Source: Planctomycetaceae bacterium (GTDB lineage: Bacteria; Planctomycetota; Planctomycetia; Pirellulales; Thermoguttaceae). From it: a stretch of 6,828 bases of DNA. The notes beneath the pieces were generated by a model. It ran no database searches and was not told where the DNA came from. It saw only the letters and a list, made by a program, of their open reading frames with translations. A program made the translations under genes and the position numbers. The stretch is from NCBI GenBank assembly GCA_031276415.1, contig JAISNF010000343.1, positions 1 to 6,828 of the forward strand, in the 5' to 3' direction. The stretch's first letter is position 1, and every line of letters starts with the position of its first letter. Shown piece by piece: positions 1-5,147 of the stretch.

Positions 1-47
1 TATTTATTCAGTAATGTTTTGGTTTAGTAGAAATTCCGTAATATTTC

Positions 48-278
48 CTAAGTCCCGCAGGGACGAGATTATGCATAACCGTAGGTGTAGCGAAGCGGAA
101 CCTACGGAACCTGATAACACCAAACAAAGCCCCGCATGGGGCGAGATTATCAGCCCAAACAACCATCATCTCGCCCCATGCGGGGCTTAGAAAAATTGGA
201 ATTGGGTGTTTGTCGAACCGCAGGTTGCGCTTCGCTACACCTACGGTTATGCATAATCACACCCCTTGCGGGGTTAAG
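48..278. repeat. Large nested palindromic element of four hairpin units
   Basis: A roughly 230-bp intergenic element with near-perfect mirror symmetry. The outer arms 67-107 and 218-258 are inverted repeats matching at 39 of 41 positions, with 67-97 and 228-258 perfect over 31 nt. The inner arms 127-147 and 168-188 are a perfect 21-nt inverted repeat around a 20-nt spacer. It contains four copies of one unit, CTAAGYCCCGCA followed by GGGRC and GAGATTAT: 48-73 and 125-150 forward, 165-190 and 252-278 reverse. Each unit is itself a 5-bp GC-rich hairpin with a 3-4 nt loop. Both outer arms also carry the 10-bp palindrome TTATGCATAA (69-78, 247-256) and a CCGTAGG/CCTACGG-type stem. The organisation resembles REP/BIME-type or MITE-like non-coding repeats (inference). 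No transposase or coding capacity is seen. Confidence 0.85.
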
Positions 279-326
279 ATTGAGAAATAAAAATTCCGCT
301 GAAATATTACAAAATTAAAATTTTTT

Positions 327-350
327 CTTCTCTGTGTTCTCTGTGGTTAA
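327..350 (+). repeat. Dispersed CTCTGTG repeat, copy 1
   Basis: Two CTCTGTG heptamers start at 330 and 339, exactly 9 nt apart, and are followed by GGTTAA. The 21 nt at 330-350 are identical to 2261-2281, and an inverted copy with one mismatch lies at 2149-2169. This type of CTCTGTG/CACAGAG intergenic motif occurs in many environmental bacterial genomes; its function is not established. A weaker GGTTAAAT echo follows at 364-371. Confidence 0.8.
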
Positions 351-490
351 ATAAATTCTCGGCGGTTAAATGAAAAAAGCCGAAAAAAGCAAAGTGTCCA
401 CATTTATCATAAATGGCGTTTTTATCACAGCAGATTGTGGAATAGAGATGATTTCGCCGAATCAGTGAAGATTTTTCTCAAAGATTCGTC

Positions 491-519
491 TTGCCAATTT
501 CAAATGAAATTTCTATTAT
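491..519 (+). promoter_or_regulatory. Predicted sigma-70-type promoter of the response regulator gene
   Basis: TTGCCA (491-496) and TATTAT (514-519) are separated by exactly 17 nt, and each differs from the consensus -35 or -10 box by one base. Initiation near 526 would give a leader of about 68 nt before the ATG at 594. No GG-N10-GC sigma-54 promoter was found at the places I checked upstream. The prediction is by eye and has not been tested against the AT-rich background. Confidence 0.5.
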
Positions 520-534
520 GAACATTATTCATAA
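516..534. promoter_or_regulatory. Palindrome overlapping the predicted -10 box (possible operator)
   Basis: TTATGAA (516-522) and TTCATAA (528-534) form a perfect 7-bp inverted repeat around 5 nt. It overlaps the TATTAT box and the expected start of transcription. A second inverted repeat, AATTTC/GAAATT (496-501, 506-511), lies in the promoter spacer. Dyads placed like this often bind dimeric repressors, but AT-rich DNA yields such dyads by chance. Confidence 0.3.
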
Positions 535-593
535 TTCACAACGCCAGACATGTCGGATTTGGCAAAGTATTAAACTACAAGACATGTTAAAAT

Positions 594-2120
594 ATGAAGA
601 TATTATTTGCTGATGATGAGAAAAATATTCGCGAGGTATTGACGGATGAATTACTTCGTCTTGATCATGTCGTAACACCATGCCGCGATGGTACAGAGGC
701 ATTGGCGGCAATTCGTAAAGAGCCGTTTGATGTTCTGCTGCTCGATCTTGATATGCCGGGCGCAAACGGATTAACCGTTTTGGAACAGGCAAAAGAACAA
801 GGAACCGACGCCGATGTGATCATTCTAACCGGAAAAGGAACCCTCCAATCCGCCCAACAAGCAGTACATCATGGAATTACCGAATTTCTCACAAAACCCT
901 ATAAAATCGCCGATCTTGAGAAAATTTTGAACAATATCGCCGAAAAACGGAAACTCAATAAACGTTATTTTGCAATGATGAATCAATTTCGGCGAGCCGA
1001 AGGAAACAGCAAACTCGTCGGTCATTCTGAAGCCATGCAACAAGTTTACCGAATGATTGACCGGATTGCGCCGACCGATTCAACAGTTGTCATTCTTGGC
1101 GAAACCGGAACCGGTAAAGAATTGGTTGCGCGGGCAGTGCATAACAAAAGTCCGCGGTTTGATAAACCGTTTGTTGCCGTCAACTGTGGGGCATTGCCGG
1201 AAACATTAATTGAAAGTGAATTGTTTGGGCATCGCAAAGGAAGTTTTACCGGTGCTGACGCTAACCGGACTGGTTTATTTGAAGTTGCGAACGGCGGAAC
1301 CTTGTTTTTGGATGAAATCGGGGAATTGCCCAAAGGAGTTCAGGCAAAATTGTTGCGATTTCTTGAAAGCGGTGAAGTTCGGAAAATCGGTGAAAATGCG
1401 GCAACGGTTTGCAATGTCCGTGTTGTTTGCGCAACACTTCGCCAGTTGGAAACGATGGTGCAATCGGGAGAATTTCGGGAAGACCTCTGGTTTCGGATCA
1501 ATACTTTTGAGATTCATCTTCCGGCGCTTCGGGAGCGCAAAGAAGATATTCCTGATTTGCTTGTATCTCTTGCCAAACGGTTTCAACCTGATCTTGACAA
1601 CCAATCAGCCGAAGAACTTTTTACAGAGGAAGCGTTTCATTTATTTATGCAATATGATTGGCCCGGCAATGTCCGTCAACTTGCGAATACGATTGAACAC
1701 GCTCTTATTCTTTCGGATGGTTTTCCGATTAGCGTGGAAAATTTGCCGCAGATGTTGAAACCGAAAAAGGATGTGGCGGAATTGGGATTACTGATTCCAC
1801 CGCGTGTTACGGAGAAAAAACCGAACCGTCCGGTCATTAACAAAAACGTACAAGATTTATTGCCGTCTTCTGCATTGGTCAACAGTTCGATTACGGAGTT
1901 AATGTCCTTTGATCCGGCACCGGAAACAATTGCACAAGAAATAATTGTACCGGAAATAACGATACCGGAAACAACAACACTTCGTGATCTTGAAATGAAA
2001 GCAATTTTTGCAGCGTTAGCCCGACATGACGGAAACAAAGCCAAAGCCGCAGAAGAACTCGGTATCAGCCTCAAAACTTTGTACAATAAACTAAATCAAT
2101 CCGAAAAACGAATTGCCTAA
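594..2120 (+). CDS. Sigma-54-dependent NtrC-family response regulator
   Basis: This 508-residue cytoplasmic regulator is predicted to be phosphorylated by a histidine kinase and then use ATP hydrolysis to open sigma-54 RNA polymerase promoters. An N-terminal receiver domain (about 1-118) shows the acidic pocket D7-D8-E9, phospho-acceptor D51 in DLDMPG, T79 and K101. The AAA+ domain (about 140-385) has Walker A GETGTGKE (169-176), the sigma-54-contacting loop as GSFTGA (216-221, usually GAFTGA), Walker B TLFLDEIGE with D240/E241, arginines in REDLWFR (295-301) and WPGNVRQL (356-363). A Fis-type helix-turn-helix closes the protein (about 464-503, KAAEELGISLKTLYNKL). The roughly 75-residue linker before it is poorly conserved in appearance and contains IVPEITIPET. 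The ATG start gives MKILFADDEKN, a normal receiver start; no clear Shine-Dalgarno precedes it. No kinase gene is adjacent, so the cognate signal and target genes are unknown. Confidence 0.95.
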   Translation: MKILFADDEKNIREVLTDELLRLDHVVTPCRDGTEALAAIRKEPFDVLLLDLDMPGANGLTVLEQAKEQGTDADVIILTGKGTLQSAQQAVHHGITEFLTKPYKIADLEKILNNIAEKRKLNKRYFAMMNQFRRAEGNSKLVGHSEAMQQVYRMIDRIAPTDSTVVILGETGTGKELVARAVHNKSPRFDKPFVAVNCGALPETLIESELFGHRKGSFTGADANRTGLFEVANGGTLFLDEIGELPKGVQAKLLRFLESGEVRKIGENAATVCNVRVVCATLRQLETMVQSGEFREDLWFRINTFEIHLPALRERKEDIPDLLVSLAKRFQPDLDNQSAEELFTEEAFHLFMQYDWPGNVRQLANTIEHALILSDGFPISVENLPQMLKPKKDVAELGLLIPPRVTEKKPNRPVINKNVQDLLPSSALVNSSITELMSFDPAPETIAQEIIVPEITIPETTTLRDLEMKAIFAALARHDGNKAKAAEELGISLKTLYNKLNQSEKRIA

Positions 2121-2148
2121 TAGTAACGTCTAATAACTGTTTTTTTAT

Positions 2149-2281
2149 TTAACCACAGAGATCACAGAGAAAATTGTTAAATGGAAATTAAATTTTATTT
2201 TTAATTTACTATTTTATTATTTCCAATTAGAAATAAAATTAAAAACTTCCTCTCTGTGAACTCTGTGTTCTCTGTGGTTAA
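2149..2281. repeat. Inverted pair of CTCTGTG repeats downstream of the regulator
   Basis: Positions 2149-2169 (TTAACCACAGAG then ATCACAGAG) and 2261-2281 are inverted copies of one 21-nt sequence, matching at 20 of 21 positions. They enclose about 90 bp of very AT-rich DNA. On the right, CTCTGTG occurs three times with a strict 9-nt period (2252, 2261, 2270); on the left CACAGAG occurs twice (2154, 2163), also 9 nt apart. The arrangement looks like terminal inverted repeats of a small non-autonomous element or a large transcript hairpin that could help end transcription from both sides (inference). There is no coding capacity. Confidence 0.75.
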
Positions 2282-2325
2282 TAAAAGTGGTTAATAAAAG
2301 TGGTTAATAAAAGTGTTTAATAAAA
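2274..2325 (+). repeat. Four tandem copies of a 13-bp unit
   Basis: The unit GTGGTTAATAAAA repeats at 2274, 2287, 2300 and 2313. The first three copies are identical and the fourth has one substitution (G to T at its fourth base). The first copy overlaps the end of the preceding CTCTGTG repeat, so the array probably arose by slippage or duplication from that repeat's edge. It lies just upstream of the predicted galT promoter. Confidence 0.9.
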
Positions 2326-2333
2326 CAGGGGGA

Positions 2334-2361
2334 TTGGATTTTTGAATTTGTTGATTATAAT
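2334..2361 (+). promoter_or_regulatory. Predicted galT promoter
   Basis: A perfect -10 box TATAAT (2356-2361) has a weak -35 candidate TTGGAT (2334-2339) 16 nt upstream. Initiation would fall near 2368. An AGGAG ribosome-binding sequence follows at 2374-2378. In such AT-rich DNA TATAAT alone is weak evidence, but its position between the repeat array and galT is sensible. Confidence 0.4.
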
Positions 2362-2373
2362 TGAAACTTTGAT

Positions 2374-2378
2374 AGGAG
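2374..2378 (+). promoter_or_regulatory. Shine-Dalgarno-like AGGAG ahead of galT
   Basis: This is the one clear AGGAG box I noticed ahead of a gene in the window. It sits 4 nt before an in-frame TTG (2383), 14 nt before an out-of-frame ATG (2393) and 40 nt before the GTG at 2419 that best fits the protein family. Which codon it serves is unclear. Confidence 0.45.
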
Positions 2379-2418
2379 TTTTTTGTTCTTTTATGTTTTC
2401 CTTCTACGCTTTCCTTCT

Positions 2419-3531
2419 GTGCCAGAATATCGCCAAGACCCGTTGACCGGACGAATCGTGATTGTTGCCGAAGAACGCGCCGCACGACCGCATCAATTCG
2501 ATATCGAAGATTCCAACGTTTATGATAATTCAAAAACGTATCGGAAAAATTGTCCGTTTTGTGAAGGAAATGAGTCCTTGACCCCCAATGAAATCACTGC
2601 ATTTCGTTGCGCCGGTTCTTTGCCGGATAGTTCCGGTTGGTCGGTTCGTGTTGTTCCGAATAAGTTTCCGGCAGTGATTCAAAATGTTCCCGATGTTCTA
2701 TTATGGTGCAATAATTATTCTTGGTTCGGTAATTATTCCCCAAAATCGTATCACCCCGAAAACGAACTTTTCAGAAAACCGGTCTCCGGTTTTGGGCATC
2801 ACGAAGTAATTATTGATACACCGCGACACATTTTGAGTATTTCCGAAATGACCGATAACGAAGTTACTGATATGTTTCGGATGTACCAAAATCGTCTTCA
2901 ATTGTTACGTAAAAAGGAACATTGGAAATATGTTCAGATTTTCAAAAATGTCGGCGCAGCAGCCGGCGCATCAATTCCTCATTCTCATAGCCAATTACTG
3001 GCAATGCCGTTTGTTCCACAAATGATTTTGTCGATTTGGCTGAAAGCATCGGAATATTCGTTCAGTAAAACAAAACAAAAAACAAAACGGAATTTACCGG
3101 ATTGCGTGTGGTGTAACCGGTTGAAATCGGAAATTCTGGAACAAAAACGAATCGTCGAAGAAACTCCGCATTTTGTTACACTTTGTCCTTTCGTAAGCCG
3201 TTTTCCGGGTGAAGTTGAAATTTATCCGAAATTGCATGAATCCAATTTTGATGATAATGTACAGATTTCCGAATTTGCGATGCTTGTTCGCCGTACAATT
3301 ATTCGTTTGGAAAAATCTGTTCCGAAAATGAAAAATCCGCTTGCGTACAATCTTGTCCTCAATACAGAGCCGTTTGATTCTTCTGTTCCTTCCTTAAAAA
3401 ATATTTTTCATTGGCATCTTTCGATTTTACCAAGTTTATCGCGTGCCGCCGGTTTTGAATGGGGAACCGGACTGCATATCAATCCCATTTCACCCGAAAA
3501 AACCGCTTCTCAATTAGCAAATTGCAACTAA
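2419..3531 (+). CDS. galT: Galactose-1-phosphate uridylyltransferase
   Basis: A HIT-superfamily nucleotidyltransferase of 370 residues. It is predicted to exchange UMP between UDP-glucose and galactose-1-phosphate in the cytoplasmic Leloir pathway through a uridylyl-histidine intermediate. By analogy with E. coli GalT, zinc ligands are C45 and C48 (CPFC), H137 (DTPRH) and H188. The active site is HSHSQ at 188-192, with H190 the likely nucleophile; E. coli has HPHGQ. A second Cys pair, CVWC, is at 229-232, and HWH at 331-333 matches the C-terminal metal-binding histidines. The GTG start gives MPEYRQDPLTGR, as in relatives. An upstream in-frame TTG at 2383 has the better ribosome-binding site but would add an odd hydrophobic dozen residues. 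galK and galE are not in the window. Related enzymes include ADP-glucose phosphorylases, so the sugar substrate is not certain. Confidence 0.88.
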   Translation: MPEYRQDPLTGRIVIVAEERAARPHQFDIEDSNVYDNSKTYRKNCPFCEGNESLTPNEITAFRCAGSLPDSSGWSVRVVPNKFPAVIQNVPDVLLWCNNYSWFGNYSPKSYHPENELFRKPVSGFGHHEVIIDTPRHILSISEMTDNEVTDMFRMYQNRLQLLRKKEHWKYVQIFKNVGAAAGASIPHSHSQLLAMPFVPQMILSIWLKASEYSFSKTKQKTKRNLPDCVWCNRLKSEILEQKRIVEETPHFVTLCPFVSRFPGEVEIYPKLHESNFDDNVQISEFAMLVRRTIIRLEKSVPKMKNPLAYNLVLNTEPFDSSVPSLKNIFHWHLSILPSLSRAAGFEWGTGLHINPISPEKTASQLANCN

Positions 3532-3567
3532 AATATAATATAACACTAATTATAATTTGTTGCAATT
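3520..3567. repeat. Inverted repeat around the galT stop codon
   Basis: AATTGCAAC (3520-3528), in the last galT codons, is perfectly inverted as GTTGCAATT (3559-3567), with 30 nt between. The stem is only 9 bp, AT-rich and not followed by a T-run, so it is a poor intrinsic terminator. It could be a pair of binding half-sites or chance. Confidence 0.3.
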
Positions 3568-3586
3568 AAATACAAAATGTTATAAT
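3560..3586 (+). promoter_or_regulatory. Weak candidate promoter for fliK
   Basis: TATAAT at 3581-3586 has TTGCAA (3560-3565) 15 nt upstream, or TTGTTG (3557-3562) 18 nt upstream. Two further TATAAT hexamers lie at 3534 and 3551. The spacers are not ideal and the 100-nt galT-fliK gap is very AT-rich, so read-through from galT is equally possible. Confidence 0.25.
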
Positions 3587-3631
3587 ATTTTAGCAAAATA
3601 TCGTTCCGCAAAATCCAACTCCAAACTTCCG

Positions 3632-5098
3632 ATGTCTATTGATATTACAACTGATATTACAACAATTCAACAGAACAATTCATTATCGAAACAGGGACAA
3701 AGTACGGAAACACCCAATTCAGAAATGTTGAAATCGGTGTTTGTTGCTGTGATGCAAAGTTCTTTGACAAACCGGATGTTTCCCGGTAATACGTCAATTG
3801 TTGATATAAATATTGACATTCAAGATTCTTCCGCAGAACAAAAAGAACAGCAGAACAAAAAACAAGACGAATCGCCGACACAATCCGAGCGGCGCGATTT
3901 TACCAAAGAGGATAAACGTACTTTAAATCAGTCGGAAATACGGCACGAACAAATTGCCGACGATTATAATCGAAAAATTGAACAGCGTGAAAATCTGCAA
4001 ACCGAATACAAGGAAAAAAATGAACGCCGCAATTTTGTAACTAATCAGCCCATTAACAGTACAACAACATCGTTGGAAAAAACTGTTTTACCGGTTCCAA
4101 TATCAACGGGAATTTCAATAGTTCCAACGGATTCAGTTTCTGCAACATTTTCCGTATTACCGGAATCGTCAAACCGGCAACCTGCGACGTTACAGCAACA
4201 CGTTTCTGTTCCGATAACTCCCGGAGTCATTCCGCCTTCGTTTCTCATTACCGCTTCCAATCCCAATTCTGCAACAACATCGCCCGCAACATCACCGTTT
4301 CCAGTGCCGACGACTAACGCTGCGTCTGTTACAACATTGGACGCTGTTTCTGTTATGACAATTTTCACCGCTTCAGGACGATTCGGAATTCGTAAAGATG
4401 AAACCGAAGAAAAAAATGTTGCAGAAAAGAAAAAAGAAAAAGAAAAAACAAAAGAAAAAAAAGAAACGATTTCATTATTTGTTCCGGTTTTTGTTGAAAT
4501 TCCGCCGCCGATTGTGTACAAAAATCAGTCAACTCATTCTCTCCATGACACGGAACAGGAATTAGATACTGTACAAGAATCAAACGATTATTCCGTGCAA
4601 AAAATTAAGAACGAAAACGATCTTGAATCAAATTCCGAACTAAAATCAAAATCCGTATCAGAATTCGTATCAAAATTAGAGTCAGAATTTGAGTCAGAAT
4701 TTGAATCTGAAACGGAATCGGAAACAAAATCGGAACCGGAAGAAAATCGTACAAAAACATCGTTAGAAAAATGGTTTCTGGAAAATCAATCTCTTGAAAC
4801 ATCTGTTGTAAAACCAAACGAGCCGGAATCTTTTGATCAGTTACGATTTATTCAGCGAGTTGCGGCGGCGTGTCAGTCGGCGGCAAATCAACATGGAACA
4901 GTCCGAATTAAATTGCATCTTGATCAACTTGGGACATTAACGCTTCGAATAACCTCAAAGTCAAATAAATTGGCGGTTCGATTTGAAGTTACAACATTTG
5001 CTGCTGTTCGCCGGCTTCGCGAGACTCTTGATGAATTACAAACAACGCTTGCCGAACAAAATATCGTACTTGAACACACCGAAATTAATATGATTTAA
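3632..5098 (+). CDS. fliK: Flagellar hook-length control protein FliK-like
   Basis: A 488-residue protein whose C-terminal 65 or so residues match the FliK Flg_hook domain pattern: VRIKLHLDQLGTLTLRI (from about 424), then KLAVRFEV and a final helix-rich LRETLDELQTTLAEQNIVLE. FliK is exported through the flagellar type III apparatus, acts as a ruler and switches export from hook to filament subunits. The rest is low complexity and probably disordered: Gln/Asn/Lys-rich (to about 150), Thr/Ser/Pro-rich (about 150-245), a Lys/Glu stretch (about 260-280), and an acidic Ser/Glu tract (about 330-372) encoded partly by a 12-bp repeat. This composition is usual for FliK. The ATG at 3632 (MSIDITTDITT) is preferred to an in-frame TTG at 3557; neither has a Shine-Dalgarno. 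No other flagellar gene is in the window, and yidR follows after 49 nt. The family call rests on the C-terminus only. Confidence 0.8.
   Translation: MSIDITTDITTIQQNNSLSKQGQSTETPNSEMLKSVFVAVMQSSLTNRMFPGNTSIVDINIDIQDSSAEQKEQQNKKQDESPTQSERRDFTKEDKRTLNQSEIRHEQIADDYNRKIEQRENLQTEYKEKNERRNFVTNQPINSTTTSLEKTVLPVPISTGISIVPTDSVSATFSVLPESSNRQPATLQQHVSVPITPGVIPPSFLITASNPNSATTSPATSPFPVPTTNAASVTTLDAVSVMTIFTASGRFGIRKDETEEKNVAEKKKEKEKTKEKKETISLFVPVFVEIPPPIVYKNQSTHSLHDTEQELDTVQESNDYSVQKIKNENDLESNSELKSKSVSEFVSKLESEFESEFESETESETKSEPEENRTKTSLEKWFLENQSLETSVVKPNEPESFDQLRFIQRVAAACQSAANQHGTVRIKLHLDQLGTLTLRITSKSNKLAVRFEVTTFAAVRRLRETLDELQTTLAEQNIVLEHTEINMI
4679..4738 (+). repeat. In-frame 12-bp minisatellite within fliK
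   Basis: Five consecutive 12-nt units encode ESEF, ESEF, ESET, ESET, KSEP (residues 350-369). The first two (4679-4690, 4691-4702) are identical, GAGTCAGAATTT; the rest diverge gradually. A separate 12-bp duplication at 3641-3664 encodes DITT twice at the N-terminus. Gain or loss of units would keep the reading frame. Confidence 0.8.
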
Positions 5099-5147
5099 AA
5101 TTCACGACCATTTTTTGCAACAGTCTATTTTCTTAACCGCAGAATAT

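Noticed and set aside
52..274. CRISPR array or intrinsic terminator pair
   Set aside because: The units are in inverted rather than direct order with unequal spacing, so not CRISPR; the hairpins are not followed by T-runs.
136..318. 60-codon frame on the + strand
   Set aside because: It runs through the palindromic element, and its sequence is dictated by the inverted repeat; no protein-like features.
370..468. 32-codon frame starting MKKAEKSKVSTFIING
   Set aside because: No ribosome-binding site, no recognisable family and short length in a non-coding region; not enough to call a gene.
555..575. Sigma-54 promoter at TTTGGCAAAG
   Set aside because: The GG at 561-562 is not followed by GC at the required 10-nt spacing.
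1210..1758. 182-codon + strand frame inside the regulator gene
   Set aside because: It overlaps the AAA+ domain in another frame and shows no domain; a shadow of the real gene.
4045..4521. 158-codon minus-strand frame opposite fliK
   Set aside because: Its Val/Thr/Phe-rich sequence is the complement of the low-complexity fliK region; no independent evidence.
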